From: Nostoc sp. UHCC 0870
GTDB taxonomy: Bacteria > Cyanobacteriota > Cyanobacteriia > Cyanobacteriales > Nostocaceae
Direction of reading: 5' to 3'
DNA length: 64,000 bases
Assembly (NCBI RefSeq): GCF_022063185.1
Contig: NZ_CP091913.1
Location: 4,104,001-4,168,000 of the forward strand
Made by a program: the position numbers and the translations under genes. Below the pieces are notes generated by a model. The model had not been told where the DNA came from and made no database searches. It saw nothing but the letters and a program-made list of their open reading frames with translations. Shown here piece after piece: positions 1 to 8,312 of this stretch. Each line of letters opens with the position of its first letter. Positions within the stretch are counted from its first letter, which is position 1.

Positions 1-1662
1 GCCAAGAAACAAGCTAACAATCTCATTGAACAAATACAAGCATCTTCATCTTTAAAACTGATGGCAAGAAACCCTTTATTGTTAAATATGATTGCCATCA
101 CCCATGAAACCCATCAGACTTTATCTAATAAACGCGTAGATTTATATAAAGAGATTTGTCGAGTATTGTTAGAAGGGAGACAACGAGTTAAAGGACAAAC
201 TACGCTGCTTTCTGCTGAACAAAAGCAATCTGTTTTAAAGTCTCTGGCTCTAGAGTTAATGCAACAAAATACCCAAGCATTTACTTTAGATCAATTTTCC
301 CGTCGTGACAAGACATACAAACAGGCGAAGTCTCTTATCCAAGACAAGTTAGATAGATTTCCTCAAGTCATAATTACGCCAGAAGACTTTATTAAAAAAG
401 ATGATATAGGCGTGCGGGAGTTACTGAGTGAGAAACAACAAGAGGGGATTTATGAATTGGCTCATAAAACTTTTCAAGAATATCTCGCAGCCGTTGAAAT
501 CAAAGAATCTCGACAAGAAAATTTATTAATAGAGGCATTGAATGATGAGACTAAGTTGGCTTGGTGGCGAGAAACAATTCGATTTTATGCCGCCCAAACA
601 GATGCTAGTCAATTAATTGCCAATGCTTTAAATCATGCCAATATATCTGTATTGACTCTGGCTTATCAGTGCAGCAAAGCAGCCCAAGAACTAGAACCTT
701 ATGTAAGAAAACAGTTAACAGCTAAATTAGAACAAAGTTTAGCATCTGATAATTTAGCAGAATTTACCTTAGCGGCTGAGGTTAAACTTGCTGATAGGAT
801 GAGTCAGTTAAATCATGATTTCTTGGATGAAATTAATGTTGAACAAGACAGTATTGCAGTTGATAGTAGTGATATAACTTGGGCAGAATATCAACTATTT
901 TTAAATGAAACCAGTACACCAAATACCTTGGCTAATAAAAGACAAGCTCAACAGCCTGTAACTAACATTAGCTTTTGGGATGCTAATAGTTTTTGTGCTT
1001 GGTTGAGTTTAAGAAGTCGCACAGAATTAGCTGAACCAGGAATTTGTTATAGACAAGCATTAAAACCAGAACAAAATGCTGATGGTAAAATTAAATTGCT
1101 GCGGTTTCAAGTACCTACTCGCTATGCAACACTTGCTTACTACCTAGCAGCAGGTAAGTGGAAAGAGGCAGACGAGGAAACATGGAAGGTGATGTTGGAA
1201 GTTGCGGGAAGGGAAAAACAAGGCTATCTGGAATTAGAAGACATTCGCCAATTCCCCTGCGAAGATTTGAGAATTATTGATCAATTATGGGTGAATTACA
1301 GCAATGGACATTTTGGGTTTAGTGTTCAGAAAGAAATTTATCTCAGTGTGGGCGGAATTTTAGAAGGAAGTCGAACCAGTTCACCTTTCAAAAAGGTTCT
1401 TGTTCCCTTCCAATGGATATATACCCGTTTTGGTGGTAGAGTGAGAGATGAAGATAATGAAATCTACGAAGCTTATAAACGTTTCGGCGATCGCGTGGAG
1501 TGGAGAGTGAAACAAAGCTGGATTAGCTATAGTGCCGTAATATATACAAAGGATGCCCCCAAGGGACACTTACCATATATTCACTTCTATTTTTATGCCA
1601 CACAAACCGAGGAAGTCTTCTTCTCTTCTCTCGCGTCGAGACTTGTAAAATGTAACATATAA
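1..1662 (+). CDS. NACHT-type NTPase with truncated FGE-like segment and C-terminal GUN4 domain (5' end outside window)
   Basis: The reading frame is open from the first base, so this is the C-terminal 553 residues of a larger protein; the Walker motifs lie outside. The opening residues (LMARNPLLLNMI) and the following helical stretch, including KTFQEYLAA, match the end of NACHT ATPase domains. A segment near residues 285-340 (WAEYQLFLNE, then PVTNISFWDANSFCAWLS) looks like the middle of a formylglycine-generating-enzyme/sulfatase-modifying fold but is too short to be complete. From about residue 370 the chain reads as a GUN4 porphyrin-binding domain: LAAGKWKEADEET, FPCEDLRIIDQLWV, SNGHFGFSVQ, GDRVEWR and the terminal SLASRLVKCNI. 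GUN4 proteins bind Mg-porphyrins; NACHT proteins are sensor NTPases often tied to conflict or death responses. Combining these into one sensor is inference. The next genes form a toxin-antitoxin pair on the other strand. Confidence 0.8.
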   Translation, partial: AKKQANNLIEQIQASSSLKLMARNPLLLNMIAITHETHQTLSNKRVDLYKEICRVLLEGRQRVKGQTTLLSAEQKQSVLKSLALELMQQNTQAFTLDQFSRRDKTYKQAKSLIQDKLDRFPQVIITPEDFIKKDDIGVRELLSEKQQEGIYELAHKTFQEYLAAVEIKESRQENLLIEALNDETKLAWWRETIRFYAAQTDASQLIANALNHANISVLTLAYQCSKAAQELEPYVRKQLTAKLEQSLASDNLAEFTLAAEVKLADRMSQLNHDFLDEINVEQDSIAVDSSDITWAEYQLFLNETSTPNTLANKRQAQQPVTNISFWDANSFCAWLSLRSRTELAEPGICYRQALKPEQNADGKIKLLRFQVPTRYATLAYYLAAGKWKEADEETWKVMLEVAGREKQGYLELEDIRQFPCEDLRIIDQLWVNYSNGHFGFSVQKEIYLSVGGILEGSRTSSPFKKVLVPFQWIYTRFGGRVRDEDNEIYEAYKRFGDRVEWRVKQSWISYSAVIYTKDAPKGHLPYIHFYFYATQTEEVFFSSLASRLVKCNI

Positions 1663-1714
1663 AGCTTTCAGCAGTTTGTAAACATTTATCACAGCCTCAT
1701 TTTCCACGCAATAA

Positions 1715-1960
1715 TCAACATTTCACAGTTCGGATACCTGGCACGGGCGGCTGATAACAATTTGCGTGAATAAATTTTTCTGCTACCTCATGCACCTCAG
1801 TAGATTCCGTCACCCTCTGCTTATCCCAAGGTAAACTCATTTGCCCAGGCGACGACTTTTTAGCCTTCCCACCCTTAACAATCGAAGGTAAAAAGCGACT
1901 CCCCCAATGAAAAACCTGATTTAAGTTCGCGTCGAGGGCGGGGCATAAAAGACTTCCAGA
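1715..1960 (-). pseudogene. Gene remnant, C-terminal fragment of an unrecognised protein
   Basis: On the minus strand a frame stays open for about 81 codons, from just after a stop at 1961-1963 to a TGA at 1715-1717, without a convincing start codon. Its translation has ordinary protein composition (DANLNQVFHWGSRFLPSI early, then MSLPWDKQRVTESTEVHEV and QPPVPGIRTVKC at the end), which suggests the 3' end of a once longer gene. I do not recognise the family. It sits tail-to-tail with the NACHT/GUN4 gene and is followed upstream by a 61-bp mobile-looking repeat, so truncation by rearrangement is plausible. It could equally be a chance open frame. Confidence 0.35.
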
Positions 1961-1986
1961 TCAAAAAATATCCAAAATACAGTGTG

Positions 1987-2047
1987 GGGGTGTGTCAGTG
2001 CGAGAAAATCTCACTACACCTAGAAATTATTCATACTGACGCACCCT
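1987..2047. repeat. 61-bp dispersed palindromic element, copy 1
   Basis: Terminal inverted repeats of about 12-13 bp (GGGTGTGTCAGT at the left, ACTGACGCACCCT at the right) enclose a short core containing TAGAAATTATTCAT. A second copy in the opposite orientation and of the same length lies at 18622-18682. No coding capacity; it looks like a very small non-autonomous mobile repeat. Confidence 0.7.
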
Positions 2048-2085
2048 ACTAACTCACTAATATGTTTGGTTTGGGGTAATTGGTA

Positions 2086-2490
2086 TCAAATGGAGATAAT
2101 CTGGATTTTCTTGACTCGGTGCATTGGTTTGGTAGGCTTTTCAGTAGTAATCAATTCATCAGCCTTGAGCCAGATAGCAGCAGCAACATGAAGTGCATCC
2201 ATTGCAGCTAAACCGTAGAGAGAGGAAAGTTGATAAGCATCTTGTGAAATTTGCTCCAAGTCTGTTGCCCAATAGCTAACAGCACTAAAGAAGGTTTCGT
2301 AGAAGTCTGTTTCGTCTTGCTGTTGATTATAAATTGCTTTAGGCACTACTTCTAACTTGACAAATTGGCTCGATACAAATTCCCGATTGTCATCATTGAG
2401 AATAGTGTTTGCTTGAATGCCGATTGACTGAACACCCCGAAAAGCAGCAATGAGAACCCCAGAGTCGATGTAAGTCTTCTTACGACTCAC
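2086..2490 (-). CDS. PIN-domain ribonuclease toxin of a type II toxin-antitoxin pair
   Basis: A 134-residue PIN-domain protein. The fold is indicated by KKTYIDSGVLIAAF near the N terminus (first catalytic Asp), an FVKLEVVPKA segment (Glu), GLAAMDALHVAAA (Asp) and ADELITTEKPT near the end; PIN toxins cleave RNA with Mg2+ held by these acidic residues. I chose the GTG at 2490 because GGAGG lies five bases upstream of it; an ATG-led longer form from 2526 would lie entirely inside the antitoxin end and lacks such a site. The start overlaps the antitoxin stop by 11 bases, so translation is probably coupled. Substrate RNA is unknown. Confidence 0.85.
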   Translation of the reverse strand: MSRKKTYIDSGVLIAAFRGVQSIGIQANTILNDDNREFVSSQFVKLEVVPKAIYNQQQDETDFYETFFSAVSYWATDLEQISQDAYQLSSLYGLAAMDALHVAAAIWLKADELITTEKPTKPMHRVKKIQIISI

Positions 2491-2740
2491 GGTATCCTCC
2501 CCGACGTTCAGCGAGTTCTTGTTCAATTTCTGCTGCTGTGAGTAATTTTATGCCAGAAGCGATCGCACGTTGCCGAATTTCCCACAGTTTCTGGGCTAAA
2601 GGTGTTTGTGGAATATATTCTGTATTGATTGATGTTGCTTCAGATTCAGATTTTAGCGATTCAACAAACTCCAAAACTTTTTGCTGTTTTTCGGGTGTGA
2701 GTTCTCGCCAGTGTTCTAGCAATTGCTTTTCTTTCGCCAT
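2480..2740 (-). CDS. Antitoxin, DUF2281-like
   Basis: An 86-residue protein directly upstream of, and overlapping, the PIN toxin. The N-terminal part (LLEHWRELTPEKQQKVLEFV) resembles the DUF2281 antitoxin type often paired with PIN toxins in cyanobacteria; the C-terminal half (LAQKLWEIRQRAIASG, then an acidic-basic helix EQELAERRGG) would be the toxin-binding part. A GAGGTAG sequence precedes the ATG. Such antitoxins neutralise the toxin and usually repress their own promoter; that part is family knowledge, not seen here. Confidence 0.8.
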   Translation of the reverse strand: MAKEKQLLEHWRELTPEKQQKVLEFVESLKSESEATSINTEYIPQTPLAQKLWEIRQRAIASGIKLLTAAEIEQELAERRGGYRES

Positions 2741-3039
2741 GATCTACCTCACCATAGAATGATAGTTGTGTTATTAATTTTCACACAAGCAAGGCTTAAT
2801 AAGCTGGGTTAGCTTTGAGCAGAAGAGTAGTTTCTAAACAACAAAGCCACAAGTTCAAATACCAACCACATAACCGATTTTAGAGAAGTTATGCTCCTAG
2901 GAAATGTATCTTTCTGATGGTGTAATCAATCAAGCAATAGCGTTGGTAAATAATGTACCTAAACGTAGCCCGCAGTAGCCATTGCTCCCCCTCCCACTGC
3001 TAAACTAAAAATAACCCTTACCCCTGCAAAGGTAAACTT

Positions 3040-3825
3040 ATGACCTCTGCAACCAATCCAGCAACTGACCTAACCCCTTTCCCAGACCATACGCAGCTAC
3101 CAGAGTCTGATGGTACTTTCGTGTTCGCGGAGCGTACCGGAGGTAAAAACTTCCAGGAACATCCCCAAAGCATTCTACTCACCGACTCCATTAGACCGAT
3201 ATTGCAACAACTCCATCCCGATGGACAATATTGTATCGGTCAAGATAGCGGTATCTACTGGCGGATGACTGACCCCCCAGAGAAAGGCGCAGAAGCACCA
3301 GATTGGTTTTATGTAGGAAATGTACCACCTTCGCTGGATGGGCAACCCCGTAGGTCTTATGTGTTGTGGCGAGAGTTTATTGCCCCATTAATTGTTTTGG
3401 AATTTGTTTCTGGCGATGGTACAGAGGAGCGAGATAGAACCCCTTGGAAGGGGAAATTTTGGATTTATGAACAGGTGATTCGTCCTCCATTCTATGGCAT
3501 TTATGAAGTGAATAAAGCCAGCGTGGAAGTTTATCACCTGATTGACGGACAATATCAATTATTACCAGTAAATGAACGTGGGCATTATCCCATACATCCT
3601 TTAGGTGTTGAGTTGGGTATATGGCAGGACTCATACCAAAATATGGAATTACCCTGGCTGCGCTGGTGGGATTCGCAGGGTAATTTGTTGTTGAGTGGTG
3701 AGGAAAGAGCCGAACAGGAGCGTCAAAGGGCTGAACAGGAAAGCCAAAGGGCTGAAAAAGAACGTCAACGGTCAGAACGCCTAATTGCCCAATTGCGCGC
3801 TCTCGGTGTTGAACCAGAGGCTTAG
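3040..3825 (+). CDS. Uma2-family (DUF820) putative PD-(D/E)XK endonuclease, copy 1
   Basis: A 261-residue Uma2/DUF820 protein, one of three close paralogues here (others at 17837-18559 and 21432-22175, minus strand). The conserved middle, with APDWFYVGNVP, VLEFVSGDGTEERD and KGKFWIYEQ, carries the Asp/Glu and Lys expected of a restriction-like nuclease core. The C terminus is a charged coiled coil of EQERQRAEQE type, longer than in the other copies. Residues 29-35 (FAERTGG) are absent from both paralogues and come from a 21-bp in-frame insertion. About 45 bases before the ATG are shared with the other copies, so promoter and gene were duplicated together. The cellular role of Uma2 proteins is poorly known; they are abundant in multicellular cyanobacteria. 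Confidence 0.88.
   Translation: MTSATNPATDLTPFPDHTQLPESDGTFVFAERTGGKNFQEHPQSILLTDSIRPILQQLHPDGQYCIGQDSGIYWRMTDPPEKGAEAPDWFYVGNVPPSLDGQPRRSYVLWREFIAPLIVLEFVSGDGTEERDRTPWKGKFWIYEQVIRPPFYGIYEVNKASVEVYHLIDGQYQLLPVNERGHYPIHPLGVELGIWQDSYQNMELPWLRWWDSQGNLLLSGEERAEQERQRAEQESQRAEKERQRSERLIAQLRALGVEPEA
3124..3144 (+). repeat. 21-bp in-frame insertion in the Uma2 gene, SDR-like
   Basis: Comparison with the two paralogues shows an extra TTCGCGGAGCGTACCGGAGG plus T between the codons for Val and Lys. It preserves the frame and resembles the TTCGCGCAGCGTCTCG sequence seen as its reverse complement near 23505-23535, which is the look of the small dispersed repeats known from Nostoc genomes. Confidence 0.6.
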
Positions 3826-3923
3826 TAAAACTTTGCGTAAAATCGTGGGGAATTTAGGTGGGAAATTTAAACGCAGAGGGTGATAGAGGTAAGCGCAGAG
3901 GTACGCGGAGAGTTTGCTACTAA

Positions 3924-4265
3924 TTAAAAGTCGATTCTGCCTCTATTAAATAATTTGAATCCTACGGCTAAAGCGGCGATCGCCAAAAACAAATTCCACA
4001 AGCTAATGGATTTAAAAAATATACCACCACTCAAAAACACCAGGACGAAGCCAATACCTAACAAAACCCAGCCGAAATTACCAGTTTCTCGCCGAAAAAA
4101 TATCAAAGATAATGCACCTCCCATCATGGCTAAAACTGAAGCGGTTGCAGGTAATCTCCGCGAAAATGAATAGTAACCGCTAACGAATATGACGTTTTGA
4201 GCGAGGAAGTAGATACCTGTAAATAGTAAAATTAAACCTATAGCTTTAATTAACAGCTTACTCAT
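3924..4265 (-). CDS. Small multi-pass membrane protein, unknown function
   Basis: A 113-residue hydrophobic protein with about four predicted membrane helices: residues 5-25 (AIGLILLFTGIYFLAQ), 42-60 (ASVLAMMGGALSLIFF), 65-85 (GWVLLGIGFVLVFLSGG) and 90-105 (LWNLFLAIAALAVGF). Basic residues lie between helices 2 and 3 and at the C terminus. I do not recognise the family. It stands alone, convergent with the plus-strand Uma2 gene and downstream of the MuiA-like gene on the same strand. Confidence 0.6.
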   Translation of the reverse strand: MSKLLIKAIGLILLFTGIYFLAQNVIFVSGYYSFSRRLPATASVLAMMGGALSLIFFRRETGNFGWVLLGIGFVLVFLSGGIFFKSISLWNLFLAIAALAVGFKLFNRGRIDF

Positions 4266-4420
4266 AATTTGTCTGCATCTTTCTTGATGGCAGTGTTTAT
4301 TGTTACCGACATTTTAATTTAGGTTGGCAATAATGCTAGGGTATGTAAGTAAATGTTGTTTAATTGTAGTAAAAGTTTAAATCAGTTATCAGGCACTTGA
4401 TAACTGTTCACTGTTCACTG

Positions 4421-6043
4421 TTAAATATCTAACCCTGTGACTGTTAGCTCTGGTGGATGCTCAACAGTGAACTGGTAATGTAATTCTTGTTTCTCTTGGG
4501 CTGGAATCGTTAACCGCCATTCCAGAATCCCCATTTCGCTGAGGGGTATTTGGGGGTTGCTGCGGTTGAGGCGAACTTTAATTTGCTCGTTGCGGCTAAT
4601 TGGTAGTTGTTCCGTTAACTTTAAAAGGGTTTCTTGATTGAGCAAGTTAGTAACTACTAAACGATAAGCGTAAGTTATGCGGCGTTGGTTGCCAATCAAT
4701 TTTTTATCTACTTGACGCTCAACTAAATCACGCTCAATTTTTAAACCTTCGTCAATTCCTAAGTTAAGCTCAAATTCTTGTCCTGGGGCAATGTTTTCTA
4801 ATTCAGTTGTGCCAACAAATAGATCATCACGGAAAATATTGGCTGTACCTGCTAATAAAGTTGCACCATTCGGACTATTTTTTACATTGGCTTCTAGATA
4901 AGCAAAGCTAACTAGACGTGGTATGGCTACATACTGAAAATCACAGGGGTAATCGTCGTTAAAAATTGTGGTTTTATGAGGTGTGCCATCACTAGGGATG
5001 TTACCACCGCCATTGAGTTTAAAGGTGACAATACTACCCTCTTTAACTACCTCCACCACCATATTTTGTGCTGATAAAAAATTCTCCTCGTCTTCTGCTT
5101 CTAGTTGCATTTCTTCCGTAGATGAAGCAGACATAGCTCTAATAGCGGGTAGGGATGGGCTAGCTAGTTTGCGTAGCGATCGCGCGGCTGGAGGTGTTAC
5201 GGTGTCTATATACCAAGGATTTAATTTCGGTGGGAGTGTGCCTAGTCCTGGTTTGGCAGTGGATAGGGTAAGGTTCACATCCTGCCAATCTTCGCCAGTA
5301 TTTTGGGTAACTTCTGCTAAATAACTTAAGTTTAATGTCTTGCTAGTAGTATTTAACCGCAGGTCATATAAAGGTTTCCAACTGGCATGATTCACCAGGT
5401 AAGATAGCTCTAACTCAAATTCCCCTGCATCTGTAACTTCTATTCCTACAACTAAGGTAAAACTTTCTTTGGCGTGGGGTGTTTGAACGCTGTGTAATGA
5501 GTTACGCAGGGATTGGATTTGCTTATCTAATTCTTGTTGTTGGCTGTTACACTCAGCAGCAGCGATCGCATATTCGCTGTATTGACTGCCCAAAAAATTC
5601 AAAAAATCTAGGGTTTCACTCAGGCTAAGATTTTTCCGCGATAGGCTTTGGGCAAAGGGTTCTTCTGTTTTTTCCCGTAAACCTGCAATAAATTGAGATT
5701 GTAAAGTTAAAGCATCTACTTGGGCTTGGAGATGACGTTTTTCTGTTTCTAATTGCTGAATTTGTCTGGTTAACTGGGCAACTCGTTCGGCTACTGGTTC
5801 GGTGGTGTAAATGCGATCGCAACTTACTGCTAACAAACGTACTCCTACCGTACCTTTACCACTAACTCGAACAGACTCAGGTTCTAGAGTCACTGGCAGT
5901 AAAGGAATTGCTAATTCCCGTTCCGAACCTGTGAGGGACACCTTACCCTGTCGTGTAACTAGGGCTTTTTCACTGTACACCGTCACAGATACAATCTGAC
6001 TTTGTATTGTTTTGCGCCAAGATGGTATTTCCGGGTTAACCAC
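4421..6043 (-). CDS. MuiA-like protein (mucoidy inhibitor A family, DUF4140/DUF4139)
   Basis: A 540-residue protein with the family layout: an N-terminal DUF4140 domain opening with VTVYSEKALVTRQG, a coiled-coil region (roughly residues 85-125 and 160-190, rich in Gln, Leu and Glu), and a C-terminal beta-rich DUF4139 domain (about 205-530) with SYLVNHASWKPLYDLRL and NTGEDWQDVNLTLSTAKPG. No signal peptide or membrane helix is evident. The start is a GTG at 6043; no nearby ATG fits. The name comes from a factor affecting mucoidy in other bacteria; the biochemical function is not established. An acidic insert near residues 305-325 (SSTEEMQLEAEDEEN) is probably disordered. Confidence 0.85.
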   Translation of the reverse strand: MVNPEIPSWRKTIQSQIVSVTVYSEKALVTRQGKVSLTGSERELAIPLLPVTLEPESVRVSGKGTVGVRLLAVSCDRIYTTEPVAERVAQLTRQIQQLETEKRHLQAQVDALTLQSQFIAGLREKTEEPFAQSLSRKNLSLSETLDFLNFLGSQYSEYAIAAAECNSQQQELDKQIQSLRNSLHSVQTPHAKESFTLVVGIEVTDAGEFELELSYLVNHASWKPLYDLRLNTTSKTLNLSYLAEVTQNTGEDWQDVNLTLSTAKPGLGTLPPKLNPWYIDTVTPPAARSLRKLASPSLPAIRAMSASSTEEMQLEAEDEENFLSAQNMVVEVVKEGSIVTFKLNGGGNIPSDGTPHKTTIFNDDYPCDFQYVAIPRLVSFAYLEANVKNSPNGATLLAGTANIFRDDLFVGTTELENIAPGQEFELNLGIDEGLKIERDLVERQVDKKLIGNQRRITYAYRLVVTNLLNQETLLKLTEQLPISRNEQIKVRLNRSNPQIPLSEMGILEWRLTIPAQEKQELHYQFTVEHPPELTVTGLDI

Positions 6044-6121
6044 TGCCAGTTTTTTCCTGTGTTAAATGATTCTCCTGGTTAATTATTAAGGCTTAAAGGT
6101 CTACCTCGTCAAGCTGCTTAA

Positions 6122-6210
6122 GTAATGAGTAATGAGTGCTGAGTAATGAGTAATGAGTAATGAGTGCTGAGTAATGAGTAATGAGTAATGAGTAATGAGT
6201 AATGAGTGCT
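6122..6210. repeat. Tandem heptamer repeat (TAATGAG/TGCTGAG)
   Basis: About a dozen tandem TAATGAG units, interrupted by TGCTGAG variants, followed to about 6275 by C-rich units of CCCTGCTC and CTACTCC type. This is a typical short tandemly repeated repetitive sequence (STRR) of Nostoc-group genomes. It lies between the LysR gene and the MuiA-like gene. Confidence 0.9.
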
Positions 6211-6264
6211 TGTCTCCTCTGCCCCCTGCTCCCTGCTCCCCTGCTCCCCTTGCCTCCTACTCCC

Positions 6265-7200
6265 CTACTCCCCTGCACTAGCATTAGGTGCAACAGTTTG
6301 CTCAGTTTGCGCTACAAATTTCTTAGCTGCTTCCAGCAAATACTCGTAGTAAGTATGAGCTACGATTGATAGCTGTTTCCCAGGTGGGTAAACTATGTAC
6401 CAAGTCCGCTTAATAGGAAAATGCTGTACGTCTAAGATGCTAAATTCGGTATCTGTTAACAGGGTATGGCGAGATAAAACTGAAATTCCTAAGCCGCCGG
6501 CGATCGCTTGTTTAATGGCTTCATTACTGCCTAATTCCAGCTTCACTCTTACTTTTACTTGATGTTCTTCCAAGAGACTCTGCACCGCACGACGTGTTCC
6601 TGAACCCGGTTCGCGCATAATGAAAGGTTCATTAGATAAACGTTCTATGGGGATGTTTTTTTCCTTGGCTAATGGATGATTTAAGGGTGCAAACACCACC
6701 AAGGGATTATCTAAAAATGGCTCGCAAGTCACGTCTACACTTTCTGGAACTTGACTCATAATGTATAAGTCATCCATATTGCTCATCATCCGGTCTATGA
6801 TGCCTTCGTGGTTTGTGACTTGCAGCGAGATTTCAATTCCCGGATAAAGTTCACAAAAAGGCCCCAACAAACGCGGGATCAAATATTTTGCTGTGGTGAT
6901 TACTGCTAAACGTAATTGCCCTTGTTTTAGCCCTTTTAAGTTGGCAACTTTCATTTCAAACTGGGCTATTGTCTCAAAAATTTGCCGACAGGTTGCAAAC
7001 AATTCTCGCCCTGCTTCTGTCAAATAGAGGCGTTTTCCTACTTGCTCAAATAGTGGTAAACCTACCGACTTCGTGAGCTGCTTAATCTGCATCGAAACAG
7101 TAGGTTGGGTCAGAAATAGTTCCTCGGCTGCACGAGTAAAACTGCCATGTCGTGCAGCTGCCTCGAACACCTTTAACTGGTGTAGGGTCGCCTGATTCAA
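6265..7200 (-). CDS. LysR-type regulator of inorganic-carbon genes (CmpR/CcmR-NdhR type)
   Basis: A 311-residue LysR-family regulator. Residues 1-60 form the winged helix (LHQLKVFEAAARHGSFTRAA, then LFLTQPTVSMQIKQL); the effector domain spans about 90-295, with GSNEAIKQAIAGGLGISVLS typical of the CmpR/NdhR(CcmR)/RbcR branch. In cyanobacteria these regulators sense low inorganic carbon (2-phosphoglycolate, 2-oxoglutarate or RuBP) and control bicarbonate transporter, ndh and Rubisco genes. I cannot tell the paralogues apart by eye; the sequence looks nearest CmpR/CcmR. It is transcribed in the same direction as the ccm cluster and lies 291 bases after ccmO, which supports a role in carbon-concentrating regulation. 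The C terminus runs into the repeat DNA that follows. Confidence 0.88.
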   Translation of the reverse strand: MNQATLHQLKVFEAAARHGSFTRAAEELFLTQPTVSMQIKQLTKSVGLPLFEQVGKRLYLTEAGRELFATCRQIFETIAQFEMKVANLKGLKQGQLRLAVITTAKYLIPRLLGPFCELYPGIEISLQVTNHEGIIDRMMSNMDDLYIMSQVPESVDVTCEPFLDNPLVVFAPLNHPLAKEKNIPIERLSNEPFIMREPGSGTRRAVQSLLEEHQVKVRVKLELGSNEAIKQAIAGGLGISVLSRHTLLTDTEFSILDVQHFPIKRTWYIVYPPGKQLSIVAHTYYEYLLEAAKKFVAQTEQTVAPNASAGE

Positions 7201-7491
7201 GAGTGATTCTCCTCTAATAGCGATTTATCAATATAAAACTAGTATCACTGAATACTCACCAATAATAGAATTTCACTCATATCAAAGTTATGAGTTTAGT
7301 ATAGATAAAACTCTATTCTCGCTATTAGAAGAAAGTAGTTTTACTTATGGTCTTGAGAAGTTATCATCAATGAAACAAGCAAAGCGTAAGATGCCTTCCA
7401 GCTGCAAGATGAATGCTGAATACTGAGTGCATAAATTTTTAATGACAATTTCCCTAAATTGCTCATTTTTTAATTAGCAGTTCATAATTCA

Positions 7492-8280
7492 TCATTCATC
7501 ATTCCATACTTCTTCTGTAATTTTTACAGGAAGGTTGACTAAATCTGGCAACATTAATACTTCTCTTTCAGCAACTTGTTCTTTGATATTTACTGGCAAG
7601 TTTAATGGTTGGCGTTGTTCAATCCAGCAACTTGCTATAGGTAAGGTTTGTTCTAATTCATCTAGGGGTCGGGGAATAACCATCACGGCGTTTAACTCCC
7701 CAATGCGTTCTGCTTCAAACATTCCTGCTTCTACTGCTACCGCGACATTAGCTACAGAGCCACGGATAATGGCTGTACACAAACCAGCACCAATTTTTTC
7801 ATAGGATGCTAGCTGTACATCAGCCGATTTAAGCATGGCATCACACGCACCTACCATTGCGGGAAAGCCTCGTGTTTCGACTAAACCAATTGCTTGGTTA
7901 CTCAATCGACTATACTGACCTTCTTCCATGAATTGGCTGAGACGGTTAGTAATAGGTAGCACTATGTCGAGGTTGGGAAAAGGTCGGGGAATGACTAAAC
8001 TAGAAACCAATTGACCGAACTGTTCCGCAGTTTGTACACCAGCTTCTACAGCCAGACGCACATCAGCAATGCCACCACGAACGATCGCCGTACAGTGACC
8101 ACTACCAATTTTTTCATAGCCAACTAGATGAACCCCAGCAGATTTCAGCATCATGTCCGCAGTTCCCACGATCGCGGGGAAACTGAGGGTGGATACCAAG
8201 CCTAAAGCAGTATCCTTGAAGCTGTCTTGACGACGGGTTGTCTGGTTTGTGCTAATAGACTTTTGATTATATGTCTCCAT
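7492..8280 (-). CDS. ccmO: CcmO, carboxysome shell protein with two BMC domains
   Basis: A 262-residue protein with tandem bacterial-microcompartment domains, about residues 24-108 and 128-212. Each holds the LGLVSTLSFPAIVGTADMMLK-like opening (second copy IGLVETRGFPAMVGACDAML) and a VGYEKIGSG or ASYEKIGAG pore-side motif. The double-BMC layout is diagnostic of CcmO, a trimeric pseudohexamer of the beta-carboxysome shell. It is the last structural gene of the minus-strand ccm cluster, 32 bases after ccmN. The N-terminal extension of about 20 polar residues precedes the first domain, and the C-terminal tail contains paired VNIKEQVAERE and VKITEEVW segments. Confidence 0.95.
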   Translation of the reverse strand: METYNQKSISTNQTTRRQDSFKDTALGLVSTLSFPAIVGTADMMLKSAGVHLVGYEKIGSGHCTAIVRGGIADVRLAVEAGVQTAEQFGQLVSSLVIPRPFPNLDIVLPITNRLSQFMEEGQYSRLSNQAIGLVETRGFPAMVGACDAMLKSADVQLASYEKIGAGLCTAIIRGSVANVAVAVEAGMFEAERIGELNAVMVIPRPLDELEQTLPIASCWIEQRQPLNLPVNIKEQVAEREVLMLPDLVNLPVKITEEVWNDE

Positions 8281-8312
8281 GTGAATCCTCCAGGATACTC
8301 ACAAACTAACAC

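Noticed and set aside
6093..6293. Frame reading ITHYSLL repeats
   Set aside because: Made entirely of TAATGAG repeats; a by-product of tandem DNA.
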